64,000 nt of DNA from Sitta carolinensis (Eukaryota > Chordata > Aves > Passeriformes > Sittidae). The stretch lies in assembly GCA_032173965.1 (NCBI GenBank), contig CM063294.1:5998452-6062451 (forward strand). The letters run 5' to 3'. Positions 27,536-40,385 of this stretch are shown one piece after another (the first letter of the stretch is position 1; each line of letters opens with the position of its first letter). The translations under genes and the position numbers were made by a program. The notes under the pieces were generated by a model. That model did not search any database and had not been told where the DNA came from. It was given only the letters and a program-made list of their open reading frames with translations.

Positions 27536-30500
27536 ATCACAGCCAGAGGAAATGCTGACAGAGAAGCACAGCAGAAAAGCAACTTGCTCACACAATTTAA
27601 ACCCCAGAACTATGTAGTTTAAATTGAGATTTCCAAGTGATGCCTCAAAGTCATGCCTATTCTTCTAGCAGATATCTGCTCTCTAGAGTAGTAGTGGTTA
27701 TTCAGAGTTTATTTGGCGAGTTCATACTTAGAGAAAATGCTAGGTGGATTTTCTTTTCCTCCTCCAAACACTAAACAAATGCTTTAACAGTTTGCACACA
27801 GATCCACTGCCATCTCCTCTAAAAGCCCTCCTAGAAAAAAATATATAAATAAAAATTCCTGTGTGTTTGGTAACTTTACTCCTATAGAGGACAGAGAGAC
27901 CTATGCTGAGGTAATACTCCAGTTATGCATTCCTAGGTAATGAGCTTTACCTCTCAGGATCAATTTTCCATTAATAGCATTCAGTGCTCCATCCAACTTT
28001 CAAATTAATTTGACCTGTGAACCTGGGGTGTTCTGACACTGCTTTTTAAACTACTGGAATGTAATGTCAACACAACACAATAAAAAAAAAAAATTATACC
28101 AGCAAGACTTGAATGGCCAAACTGATGCTTACTGGGAGATTTTAAGGCAGCTTAAGTAGGCAACCCAAATTCAGAAAACTATTAAAATAAATCAGAAAAA
28201 AAAATAAAAAACAGAGGTTTCTGTTCCTTCTACTTTAGCCATTAAGTCAGTAAGATAAGCAATTTAAAAACTGCTTTGTCCAGGACTGTCTGAGGCAGGA
28301 ACAGAGAGTACTATGCTATTGATCTGCAAGAGGTTTATTTCTTGCACTCTGCAACGTTAAAGGAATCAATCTCTTTAGTTAAGAGAAAATGACGGCGCTG
28401 ATAATGAAGATGAGGGCTGAGGTTTTGTAGGACAGTGAGTGTGTTTGTACCAGTGGTGTAAGAGTGGAACTGCCAGCTCTGAGGGTCTGACACACCAGTT
28501 GGGAGGTTATGAGCACTGCAACCAGTTCCTGACAGTGAAAGGGACACCTCCAAAATGTTCAGTGGGACAAGCAAATTATTAGGACACTGTCTGCATTCAT
28601 CTGTGTTCTGCATGGCACAGGTGCATTTTATTACTCACAGTCCAAAAGTCTGAGGACATACTCAAGTGAATGCAAATGAACTATAGTCAGTGTAGCTTCA
28701 AGTGCATGATATACATATGTACTTATGTGGCTGTATACAGGAGCTTGCACTCCTACTATTCTTTATTTTTTTAGTGGGTATTTTTTTGATTTAAAAATGA
28801 AAAAAAAACAACTATACCAAAAAAAGAGTTTGTTGGAAAGGGATGCTTAAACTGCTGGAATCATCCCTTTTATCAGAATCCAATACCTTGTTAAAGGAAA
28901 CAAAGATTAAACTGTTTCCACTTATCTGGAAGTGTACAGTGAAAAGATAAGAAATGCCAATTTCTTTCTTACATTTTTAATAAGCAAGCAACACCAAACG
29001 TCAATAAACCTTTGGCATTGAGGTTTTGGCTGTGATATACAGGTCACTATTTTAAGAGTCATCGTTAAATATGTACTCCAATTAATTTAAACCTTGAAGG
29101 TACTGAAAATACCTATTGTGCTGCAAGAACAAATGTCATCAAGGAAATATTCTGTTTTATCCTTGGAAGGAAGAGTGAAACGAGAAAGCACAGGCACACA
29201 CAGTAAGTCCTGCAGGTGTCTGGAAACTGGGGACTGTATGGAAAGGATCAAGACAGCAGTGTTACTGCAGAACTCTGCAGACCTTCAGAGTAAGGCCTGA
29301 GAAGGGCAGCCTTCTGTGCAATTCATCAATGAACAGAGGCACAGATAACAGCCCCTGAGGTTACAGGCATCGATCAATCCCTGCCCTTTTCACTCCACTC
29401 TGACCCACGGCAGCCACCTTCCCCTGGCTCGATCTGCATAAGAATTACAGCCTTTTCCATGGGAGTTTTTGGTGGTTACTTTGGGGTTTTTTTCTTTCTT
29501 CATTTTTCTCTCTCTTTGGCCTCTTAGAGGATGATACAACATACTATTTTAAGTTCAGGGGTGATCTGTCTTTTCACCTACAGCAAAGGAGAAGAAACAG
29601 AATGTACTACACAGAGTTGAGCCTAACAAAACAACAGCCTATGATTTCCAGAGCTGGGACCAGCCACAGCAGCAATGGAATCAGCTACTGAAGAATTCCG
29701 TTCACACCTCTAGGAGAGCTTATGGAACACTTGCTTTCTCTAAGATCTCTACAAAAATGAATATTCCTGTCACCTGCCAGGCCAGAGGATTCCCACCTGG
29801 ATAAAGGTGTGTACTCTGTGCCTTCAATTCCAGCACTGTGCTGTACCAGGGAATCATCAGTAAGGGCTTAGGAAAGTCACAGCTACCAGAGGATGCTGCA
29901 ATTCATCTCTTCTGCAAGAAGGGCTGCTGCCTGCACTCCTCAACTGCTCTCTTGCATTTCCCAGATATGCTTGGTCTTCCTTGCTCAGGGAAAGGCAGGT
30001 AAGGAGAAGCACAGGGCAGGTGCCAGTCACCTCACATGGCAGGATGTTCAGCACTCACTGGGTACTTGCCTCTCACTCCAGTGCAGAGGATCTGAATTAT
30101 GCTTAAAATACACCCTCATGTACTTATTCCAGAATTTCAGATAGTCTATTTAATTACACGTAGAACAAAAAGAACACTAATTCTTAAGGAATTAGTTAAG
30201 GAAATTATGCTAATTCCTACAGCAGAGTAGGAAAAAGATCAGGTTTCAGATAAGTTTGAATTAGTTATTAGGAAGAACATTAAAAATATAACAGGAAAAT
30301 TTGAAATAATAAAGTCTTATATATAAAGTTCAGAAAATATTAAAAAAAAAGGAGAGATCCATGCAGAAGTAGAGTTTGGTTGTGTCTCTTTATGGTAAGA
30401 GTTCCTATTAATAAATTCAGAAGGCATTAAAAGCACCATAGTGTTTTAGAATCTGTTGCTTTTATGTCTCCATAGCACAGCAGGCCTCCACTGAAATGGG

Positions 30501-31102
30501 AGAGGATGTATCTAAGTCACTTTTAACTTTTTCTACGTGGTTGATCTTAGAAAGTTTTGTGTTGAATCCATTGTGGAAAGACTCTCAGTTTGTATGAACA
30601 CTTCAATATTAAGTCCTCTCTGTACCTTTTGAGAGCAAGAAACAAAGTTTTTTACATAAAATATAGAATACTCACTAAGTCAAGCTCTTCAGTAACAATT
30701 TTTCATAGCTGCAAATCTTAGTGGGTTTCAATGTTGTAAAGCAGAGCACCATAAAGGTGTTTTTCTCCATCATTCAATATCATTTTAATCTAAATATTAC
30801 AGAACTTAGAAATAATTCCTTTCAAGATAAATTTAGCCTTAAAGTCAATTAAAAGAAGCAACACAAACTAGAAATACCAGAAAATGCATTAATGAAACCC
30901 TGTCTTATAGGGGGTTCATTTGTTACAATTCCTGAAGATAATCTATATTCAGGAATACTGAGCCATAGAAACTGATTAACTTGGATCATTACTTACAAAG
31001 ACCTAAAAATTCTACCACCGTAGACAGAAACTATGCATCTACTTAAATAGACATAATTACTCTGTCAAGTACATAAAATGCTATTCCACCCCACTAACTT
31101 TG

Positions 31103-31116
31103 TTTTTTTTTTTTTT
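31103..31116. repeat. T14 homopolymer
   Basis: Simple mononucleotide run. Confidence 0.9.
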
Positions 31117-31470
31117 ACTAAGCACTATGATGCATTCATATTCTTCTGAGGTATCTGTGCTTTACTGAGTTACATTCAGTGTGTTTAAGGAAGATGGCTT
31201 ATTTTGGCATTAAAACAAATTAGGTTGTTTTAATTGGTCTTTGCCTGTCAGCATCTCTCACTATGACAATGGTGGAAAACTAAGAATGTTTATAAAACTA
31301 CGTATGGCCCTGGGCAGCATTTTTGTTATGATAAGCCCTTCTTAATTTCTTAACAAATGCACCTCAGAATTTACGAAACTGACTGGTTTTGGCTACACAA
31401 AAGTACATTACTCAGGTGTTGTATCAACTAGAACAATCTCCCAATAATAACTAGATCCAAATCTAAACTT

Positions 31471-31508
31471 ATTATTAAATAAAATTAGCATTATTAAATA
31501 AAATCAGC
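31471..31508. repeat. Two-copy tandem repeat, 19-bp unit
   Basis: Units at 31471-31489 and 31490-31508 begin ATTATTAAATAAAAT and end AGC. They differ at one position (T/C). This looks like a recent slippage duplication in AT-rich DNA. Confidence 0.85.
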
Positions 31509-32653
31509 ATTGCAGAGCTCAGATTCACTCTGTTCTACAGACTCTCCATTATGTAGTCCTGTTTCCTGAGGCTTTAGTGAATTTAATGAGTATTGAATTT
31601 ACTTAGTGGCCCCCTTTCCTGAGTCAAACAGCAAAATGGGATGATGAAGACAAAGTCAGCAAAGAGCCCATTAATGTTACAACTCCTAGAATGCCAAGAA
31701 CCCCTGAAATAAACACACCACCAATCATGTTCCAGCCAATACCATGCCCAGAACATGAAATGCACCTGAGGAGGAGGGAGTCTGACTGACTTCTTTCAAG
31801 TCTTACCTTTGCCTCTAATTCTCAGGTAAAGCAGCTAAAAAATACAGATACTACCTGCACTTTTACACTGCCTAGTGCAAAGGGCTGGGGCCTCTGAGAG
31901 TCTTGCAGTGTAAACAACACAGAGTAAATAACAATGACATACTTTTTAACTGCAGAAACTCATCAACCATGCTAAAACATACCTCACACACTGCCACTGT
32001 CTCTCACTGATCATTAAAAGAGAATGAATCCTGAGGGAGGCATCACTGAGTAGAGATATGTCTACAACACACCAAATCTGAGCCTCCAGTAAAGCTAATA
32101 AAACCATATTAAAAACATCCCAAAAGTTCCCTAGGCTTAGTCCAAGCCACTTGAGCAATTTATAATTTAAAGGAGAATATGAAATTAGAGAGTGATGAAA
32201 ACAGTGTGATGTAGAATTTGAAACAACAGTTTAACTGTTTTGTCATACTCAGAGGATGTACTGGTTTACTGAAATTTGCTTGTAGGGAACTCTGAAGCTC
32301 TCTGTATTTTCACTTTACAAAATGGTACGTACAGTAATGTTGGAATCCCAAATAAATGATAAAATATACTACTTGTTAAATCAGTACAGTTAAATCCACT
32401 CTATTTTAAAGATAACAGGGTGCTACAGTGTTCACATACATACATTCTACCCACCCTAAGTCACCAGCATCCTACACTCAGGACTGATAAGGCTTTTAAG
32501 TGAGTGCTTGAGATGCAGTCTGCCCTTGTCACAGTCATCCATTCCTAGCAGGTCAATTCCACTGTGCACCTAATTTCAGTGGAAGTTACAGATCATAAAT
32601 GCTCAAGAGCACCACAAAGAATATTCCCTGGCCTAGCCCTCCTTCTCTCTTCA

Positions 32654-32728
32654 TTCTTGCTATTCCAGACATTTAAACTCAATTCAATATCTTAAAGAAC
32701 CCAGAGATTCCTAAGAGAGAACTAAACT
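32654..32728 (+). repeat. 75-bp block, copy B of an inverted pair
   Basis: Runs from TTCTTGCTATTCCAG to AACTAAACT and matches the reverse complement of 25671-25745 at 72 of 75 positions without gaps. The two copies are about 6.9 kb apart in inverted orientation. No terminal inverted repeat, tail or target duplication is evident at either copy. The family is unknown to me. Confidence 0.8.
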
Positions 32729-33556
32729 AAGAATGGCCATAACAAATAGTTGATTAGTTTAAATGAAGTGGAGAACAATTACTGAGATAATGAAGTGATA
32801 AAGGAAAATGAGTGAAATAATGTGAAATAATGAAAACAACCTTCTTAGCTAGTTCTATCACAGTTCTTATGAGATTCAGTTGTGTGTGTAAGGCCTTGTC
32901 AAAGAGAATGGCAGTACGCTGCAAGAGAAATTTAATATGAAATTCAGTAATGTGACTTTATTTTCTTATACAGCACTTACTTACATCTAAAATGCCTTTA
33001 CTGATACTCTGTTTCAAAACACAACATTTTGCTAGTACATCAGAGCTCACAGATAGGAGTTGGTCGGGAAGAGGTTGAGGGACTTGGTTCAATTCAACAA
33101 TTTTTGTGAGGGCAGAAATTCACCCAGACCAAGACCCTTTGCCAAGCAAAAGATTCCCACCATTTCTGCAGTAACAGAAGGTTTCAGCCTTGCCTGCTTC
33201 GATAATATTATTGACCCAACAGAGAGACCAAGACACTTCTCTGCAGCACATCCTTAGCAATAGATTTAAAGAAACTCATCCCAGTCCAGCAGTTCCTAAC
33301 TTTTGCCTCGTTATTGGTTCTCTGTGAGCTCTGCACAGCAATTGCCAGTTTGCTAGTTTATGTAAAATATTGATCTCTTGAAATGCAGTGCCAAAAACTT
33401 GTCCATTTAACCTTGAATTCAAACTGATGTTCACATTCCCACATGAATGTGTGCTTACAACACAGCAAGGAATACAAACCCATTGACAACTGCACAGGTC
33501 CATCTTACAGGTTCCTTTCTCTGAAGAAATTCTCCCAGGACATCAGCTTAGCATGA
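32729..33556. other. AT-rich noncoding stretch
   Basis: Contains a short GAAATAATG-type tandem near 32813-32836. No gene or mobile element recognised up to the CR1 boundary. Confidence 0.5.
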
Positions 33557-34138
33557 CACACAGAATCGTTAAGACCTCCACCCATACTCCTCCAAATCAT
33601 GGCAAAGACCTCCAAGATCACCTAGCCCAACCTTTGACCAGTCACCACCTTGAAAACAGCAACAAATGTCAAACTCAGTCATTTCTTGAACACCATCAGG
33701 GTGGTGTCTCCATCACCTCCCTAGGCAGCCCCTTCCAATGCCTGATCACCCTTTTCAGTGAAGAAACACTTGCTGATATCCAGCCTAAACCCAAGCCCCT
33801 CCCCAGCACATCTTAAGGCTGTGCTGTCACTTGCCCTTGTCACACAGCTCTTGTCCTGTCTTGCCTGGCTGAAGAGCCTGACCCCCACCTTGTCCCACCC
33901 TCCTCTCAGGGAGTTCCAGAGAGTGATGAGGTCTCCCCTGAGCATCCCTTTCCCCAGCCTAAACACCCTCGGCTCCTTCACCTGCTGCTCACAGGGCTTT
34001 ACCCTCTATATCCTTCAGCTTTACTGGCCTTCTCTTCACACACTCCAGCACCTCAATGTCTTGGTTGAAATAAATGGCCCAGAACTGGGCAGTACTCGAG
34101 GCATGGCCTCAGCAGTGCTGACTACAGACACGATGTAA
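33557..34138 (-). mobile_element. 5'-truncated CR1 LINE (3' end fragment)
   Basis: Read on the plus strand, this is the reverse complement of an avian CR1 3' end. A CACAGAATCGTTAAG-like tail complement is followed by AAGACCTCCAAGATCACC, then the conserved blocks CACCTCCCTAGGCAGCCCC, TTCCAATGCCTGATCACCC, TCCAGCACCTCAATGTC and GCAGTACTCGAGGCATGGCC in the order typical of CR1. The element therefore lies on the minus strand, with its 3' end at about 33557. It is truncated at the other end after about 580 bp, as expected for target-primed reverse transcription that stops early. No reverse transcriptase domain remains. Open frames on both strands here (126 codons plus, 86 minus) are accidents of its sequence. 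The copy is clearly diverged. The exact CR1 subfamily is not assigned. Confidence 0.92.
33571..33604. repeat. 34-bp extra segment inside the CR1 3' end
   Basis: AAGACCTCCA occurs at 33571-33580 and again at 33605-33614. The 34 bases from the first copy to the second replace the short GGTTGGAA-like spacer that CR1 normally has here. It may be a local duplication or a small insertion. Confidence 0.5.
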
Positions 34139-35279
34139 AATTTCACAGAAATCTCTATTTTAACCTCAAAGTATAATACTTTCACACAGCTTTGCTTATT
34201 AAAATAAATAAACAAACATACCATTGTTTTTGCACTTGTACGATACCAATAAATCTCGAATTAAAAATAAATTTAAAGAAATTTTTCCATATCACTGCTG
34301 TACCTAGTCGGCTTTTCCATTGTGCATCAAGGTGAACTACTTGATGATTACAAGACACAAAATGCCTAAAATGGGGTAGAGTTTTACATGGACACTGACA
34401 CTAGTACGTTACATTGTGTTTGTCAAAGGCATTAAAGCAGCTGGCTTTTTGAAATAAAGCATGTATTCAGTGGAGTACCATTAAGGGCAATTGAATTGCC
34501 CTTCATCTGTTTCTGGGGCTCTGTGGACTAAAAAGCAGCATCTGGAAGCTTTCTGTTTTATTCTGTTTAGGCAGACTCATCTGTTTTTCCACACATCAGA
34601 CACAAAGACAAAAGGATTTCCAGCAATGACCTCCTTCTGATGAAAATCACCTTTATCTGCTGCTTCCTGTTTCTTAGCAAGTGATGAAAAAATCCTTTAT
34701 GGGCATGAGATACCTAAATCAACAGTGACTTTCCCATGCACAGCAGCGCTCAGCTGCCCGTTCATCAAGCTGTTTACTGGCTGCACTGACTGTCAGAGGG
34801 AACACTCACCTGTCCAAGCACTCAGCACTGTGGTAAACAGGGACACTAAATATTCCAAATATTCATTTTTTCAGGCTTACTGGTATCAGGGGCAAAGTTT
34901 CTCTATTTGTGATGGCAGCAGTGCTGCACTTGAACACAGATGACAGCTCCTAATATCTGGACAGCTTGTTGTCCCTATTGCAGTGAGGGCCACCTTATCA
35001 TCCTTCCAAATAAGTGGCTTCCCAGGAAACTTCCCTGAGCTTGTAGGCTGGGCTCAGTCCCAGGTATGTGTCTGCTCAGCTGTCACTGGCCTCCCTGTCC
35101 AGACAGCTTGCATAGTGATTTCTACATAAATATGAATTACACACCTTGAACAGTCAGCTCTCTTTGGCAGCCCCACAATCCCTTCTCTGTGCCTGCTGGC
35201 TCTTCTGACCTCTGCTCTCTGGACACCACTTTATATCCCACTTATTGGATATTTAACTTCTCATTTTCCTCACACACTG
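34139..35279. other. Noncoding stretch with one strong palindrome
   Basis: AT-rich just after the CR1, then GC-richer from about 34725. Only short open frames (up to 72 codons) and no recognisable repeat. It includes the 21-bp palindrome at 34483-34503. Confidence 0.5.
34483..34503. repeat. 21-bp palindrome, 10-bp arms
   Basis: AAGGGCAATT at 34483-34492 and AATTGCCCTT at 34494-34503 are perfect inverted arms around a single G. Arms of 10 bp with a 1-base spacer are uncommon by chance in 64 kb. Confidence 0.85.
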
Positions 35280-36034
35280 CTCCATCCTGCCAGCTAATTC
35301 CTGCCGGGCCAAGCTGAAGATACCTGACATACGGGGAGCTGGCAAAGGAGACACGGGCAGATTTTGGGCAATGTCTGGAGGGACCAGCATAATGATTTTT
35401 GGCTGGATTTAGAGAAGCGCTCGTCTATTATATCACTTGAAAAAGAGCTTGTTCAACTGGATGTTTTCAAGGCTGGCTTAGCATGCCCAGAGCACTGCAA
35501 AGAGCCCCCACTGCCAGGAGGAGACTCCAACTGGAGTTCTACCAGTGCCCAGCTTGGCACCCCTTCTCGAGGGGCAGGACCTGCCAGTTCAGCAAACACC
35601 AAAACCTTCCCCACCACAGACTTCAAGGGAAAAATGTCAGGAACATCTCCTACAGAAGCACCAACGACTCTTATGTCAGGCCATGGAATAAGCAACAAGT
35701 TGCATGGAATATCTCTGGAATATTTGCAGACAGCATTTTCCCTCCTGTCATCCCAGGAAAAGAATGCAGATGTTGAATGAGGCAAGAAAAAGCTTCCACC
35801 CAAAAATTGCATCCTGGGAGCCTTTCTGCTAGGAAAAAAGAGGGGACATGAACTGAACCATGTATTGTCATGTAAACAGATAAAGAACACAGACACCAGC
35901 AGAAAGCATAACTTTTGGAGAAGTGTAGGAGGAAAGGAGGGGAAAAGTGCCTTATTTCCATTTTCTACCCATGAAGGGTGATGTTCTGGGGAAAGAAAAG
36001 ATGTGTTTGACTGGTCTGTCCTTGTCTGGGGCAT
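35280..36034. other. GC-richer patch with overlapping open frames, no recognisable product
   Basis: This patch holds the longest open frame of the window (193 codons, 35453-36034, minus) opposed by frames of 138 codons (35364-35780) and 97 codons (35483-35776) on the plus strand. The minus-strand translation is rich in F, S, P and L without a domain, signal or repeat I recognise. There are several CpGs in the first 300 bp (35304-35572) and none of the LTR or CR1 landmarks. Stop-poor composition explains simultaneous open frames on both strands. An unannotated exon or lncRNA cannot be excluded. Confidence 0.35.
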
Positions 36035-39000
36035 CAGTCAGGGCATCAGCCTGGTCTCTAGCTATTAATCAAACAAGTTTTTCTTCATTAGCTTCTTAGC
36101 CTCCTCCTGGATCTCTTCCCACCCTTGACAGGGGACGCTGTGTCACACAGCATGAATTTTGCTCAGTAGGGCTCCTGACATCTGCAACTGGCTGCATTCA
36201 CACTGATGCATCACACCCTCAGCAAGGCTGGCAGGCTCCTTTTGGAGAGAGAAATAAATGGGAGGCAAATGAGGGAACAAAAGGAGGAGAGAGGGAAGGA
36301 GACACACCAGGGAACAGATTTCGGGATAAACCTTAAAGCATCAAAATCCATCTTTCCATATGAATATTGAGTACAGAGGAGTGCTACAGAAACCAACCTG
36401 CTTGTTTAGATATCTGCTCCAGGTGTACACATATAAAAGACAAGTTGGGAAGAGAAAAGAGAAGGCTTAATAATTTTCCTGGTTTGAGAAAGGAGGATAA
36501 ATTTTAGCCTTGTAATTACCATTTTTATAGTAGCACAAGTCAGTTAATTTTCTTATATTATTGTTCCATGGTTTATAAAGCATTTATTTTCTCTAAACAG
36601 TCAGCAACTCTGAGCACATTACTCATACTTTTCCTCTGTTTTCATAAAGTCCTGTTAACAAGCAAGAAGGCCACTGTCATTACCAGAATGTTACAATACC
36701 AAAGAGAGCAAGTAATCTACACAAGTGAATAAAAAGAGCACTCCCTGTTCCCTAAATGACAAGGGCAAAACACTACATACTGATTATTTTAAACCAGACC
36801 AAAAAAATTAAACAGCAAACCTTTTTAACATAGTCCATAAAATTAATCAGGCAAAAACCCTTTCAATTAGTTTTAGCAGTACTGTCACCCTCAGAATTCC
36901 AAATAATAAACACAAGAACTGCTTAAAAATTGAACAGACAACTCTCAACCCCAATAGAAAATAACAGACAGATTTTCAATAGCCTTAAGTCAGCAGAAGC
37001 TTTACTTGCAAAAATTTTCTGAAAACCTAGAGAAATTTTGCCAAGTGTTTTTCCACTGAATTTATTTTCCCTGATCTTACATAAACTTATGGTTTTCATG
37101 CTGCAAACACAACAGACAGTGTAGCAAAACCACTGCCATTTGAAATGCTAGACTGCTTGAACATGGAAGTCAAAGGATTTTTTTAACTCTTAACACCCGA
37201 ACGCCCTGCCCACACTTGGAGACTTACCCTAATTCAGAGAAGTTCTCAGTTTGCTTAATGGAAAAAGACAGCCTTTTGCCCCCAATCCCTTTTGGTATGG
37301 GAACACATAGACATTTCATTCCAACAGAGCATCAGAGCACAACACTAAATTTTGGACACTCTTAGCATGATTACTTTGCAATTATGGCATATGTATTATG
37401 GCAAGTCCCAAGTCAATTATGAACTCTGCATATTACAAAGGCACTGTGAAACACTGATTGATTTGGACAGTTTGTAGTTAATTAAGTTCATTTCCAATTC
37501 CATCTCCTCACACAATTTCAAAGCGTTCTGCATTGAAAGCCCATTTTCAATTAGTAAGGAGGATGAAACAAAAAAGTATTAATTATAAAAGTGGCAATCC
37601 CCATTTAAATCTTCATAGTACAGCAATTATTTATGTTAAGTGTTGAGAAACTGGAGAGTTGTACTTGTCTAATACAATTTTGTCCTTGATATATATCTCA
37701 TATATATTAAATCTGTACAAAGTAGTAGCATAGCATTTTTTAAAGTAAGGACTAAATTATTGCTCACAAACTTCTACAAAGCTCCAAAAGGTAGAAAAAC
37801 ATCTGTGCTTGGCTAGAGTCAAATTAAGTGTCCTGGCCTGATTCTTCTCACTGTACTGCACTCCTGCCTCCATGGAATTCCATGACTTAGACTGCAGCAA
37901 ACATCCTCATCAAATTAGTGAAGGAATACAGATATTAGTAGAACTTATACTGACAAAGCAGTACCCAAAAGAAGAAAATCCAGTTGTATTCTTGTGTTTG
38001 ATGCTGCTTAAAAAGAATAGATCCAGGCCCTTACCAAACTACATTTATAAAGAGGCACAAACCCTTGGGAATATGTTGAAGAAAAAAATCATCCCTTAAA
38101 TTGCCAATGTTATTCTTCTACAAAACAGGAGTTCTTTAGCACATCAATACCTTTCTTCATGTGAGCCAAATAGCTCCAATGCCCATTAAAAAGAGAGAAC
38201 AACGACTGACCCAGTATTTTTTGTGGTGCCCTTCAAAGATGGCACATCTTCATTTGCTGATTGTATTCTCTACACCTCTATCAAAGACTACCAGCCTCAA
38301 ACATGACACCAAAACGACTGAGATGAGATTAGCAGATGCACAGTGCTTTAAACCAACTTTAGTAGCTCCATTTGCTGGATTTTGAACTGTCCTCTAGCAG
38401 CCACTGGCACGGAGCCCGTGCTCCAAAGCCAGGATGACTCCTTTCCCCACTGGCACAAGCTCCATGGCCCGTGCCTGCCTGGCTCCTGGCCCCTCTTCTG
38501 CTCCTGGCCAGCCTGGTCCAGGTTCTGCAGCCACACTGCACCAGTGGAGCAGGGAGAAAGGGATGAGCAGCAGAAAACAGAAAATGATTCGGGTAGCAGG
38601 TAGAAGGACAGGCAAGAAGGAAAAATACAACCAGAAGGAGTTAAAATAGAAAGAAAGGCTTCATGGAATAGGCTTCACGAAACTTCAGTTAATGGGAAAC
38701 AAAGATAAATTCAACCAAATGCAGAGGGTATTGCAGCTTCAAAAATGCAGATCAAAAAGAAGAACAATACAATTGTTTTATGCTTGTGAGCTGTCTGCAA
38801 TATTCTGTGACTTGCTCAGCTCTCACCAAGCACTCAACGAAGGAAGAGCCTGCTCTTCACACTACAGATAGGTGTAAGTGCTTCTTTCAACATACCAGTA
38901 GATGATTTATCTTAGACAAACCTGGGACTCGGTGCTGGGGTTTCAGACAAAGCTGGAGCTCACAGTGAGAGACCAGCTGTGCCAAATAGCACCATAAAAA

Positions 39001-40366
39001 AGGGCATGAGAGAGGGGTTTTGTGAGGCACATTGCAAGGTTTCCTTGCTTTCTACTCTTCTGCTTATTTCTTTCATTTGAAGTTCCATCCAATTAAGAAA
39101 AACACTTGAACTGGTATGAAATGAGATCCATGGAAAATGGTTTCTATCAGCAGCTTATTAGAACTTATTTCAAAATCTACACTTTACTCAAAGAGAATTA
39201 CATCTCATCAGTGGCAAAACATTTTTTCTAAATCTGTACCATCAATAAAACTGCATATACTATATTGGTTTGGCCTTTTATTCAATGAAGGACAAGATAC
39301 CAGAAATGTGCACTTATTTCTTTTAAACACCCCCATTAGGGGTTGCAAAAATGCATAATAATTTGTTTGGTGAATCAAGAAAAAAATCCCAGTAACTTTG
39401 ATCCCCTCTTCTTGCACCCTGTAGCATGTGAGCACACAGCAGGTACAGCCCACCAGTACAACCAGTACAGCCAGTGCTCCCAGCTGCACGAGCAGCCTGC
39501 ACAGCTGGACCCTGGGCTGCTCTGCACTGCTAACCTGGCTGTGGTATTTCTGCATCCTACAACACATGGAGCCAGGGCTGTTTCTTTGGGAGATATTTAG
39601 CTATTAACGCATGGAGACAACCTTCAGGATACATAGGTATCCTTAATTAGGAATATATATATGAGATATTTATCCCTAGAAAAATTCAGATGCAACTGAA
39701 ATATTAATAATTAAAAGATGCTAATGAAGGAAGCCATGGAATAAAGCTCACACTTGCCTAGTTTTGGGAGGTCTCTTTGTGTGTGCATGTGCTGCCTGCT
39801 GGGAGAGGGAATTATTTTTGATTTTTATTTTTTAGTCAGCTTCACATTACTAAAAGGCAGCCAATGGGTAGAGAAAATACTTCTAGACTTCTGGTTCTCC
39901 TTTAAGAAAATTAGGAAAAAAACAGCTAGCATGAAAATCTCTTAAAGAATTTGGTATTTTTCACATGGAATAACCTTCCTCAGCACTTGACATGTATTCA
40001 GAAATTGAATTCAAAATAGAACGTGGCAACAAATGTGTTAAAGAAAATCTTTCGGCCATTTAATCCATGTTGCAGGATATATACAGGCATACCTGTGCAT
40101 TTCTTTGGAACAAACAAGTAGCTGGGGTGTAGGGGGGTTGTTTGTTTGTTGTTTTGGGATTTTTTTCCCTTTTTTATTTTTTCTTTTTAAATGCAGAGTC
40201 CTGGGTGGGTTGAATCTGCTCTCACAGCATGTAACACTGCTGCAATTAGTATCACAGCCACTCGAACAATACCACCCTTGAGAGAAAAATAAGAAATCAC
40301 TGACTTTAGGGTCTCAGACCACCTTGTTCCTTGATTTGAATTAGCTCAAATCCGATGTGGAAAATG

Positions 40367-40385
40367 AAAAAAAAAAAAAAAAAAA
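40367..40385. repeat. A19 homopolymer
   Basis: Simple mononucleotide run. Confidence 0.9.

Larger units (their letters stand above)
27536..32653. other. AT-rich noncoding stretch
   Basis: No gene seen. Simple repeats are T14 at 31103-31116 and two 19-bp tandem units at 31471-31508. GC-richer patches near 28335-28613 and 29857-30144 have short open frames on one or both strands with no domain. Confidence 0.55.

Noticed and set aside
33553..34138. Open frames of 87 and 126 codons (plus) and 86 codons (minus) in the CR1
   Set aside because: The nucleotide sequence is CR1 3' end. The plus-strand frames are antisense to the element and neither strand retains a reverse transcriptase motif.
35453..36034. 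193-codon minus-strand open frame as a gene
   Set aside because: There is no recognisable domain or motif. It is opposed by open plus-strand frames in the same GC-richer patch, and no supporting exon structure is visible.
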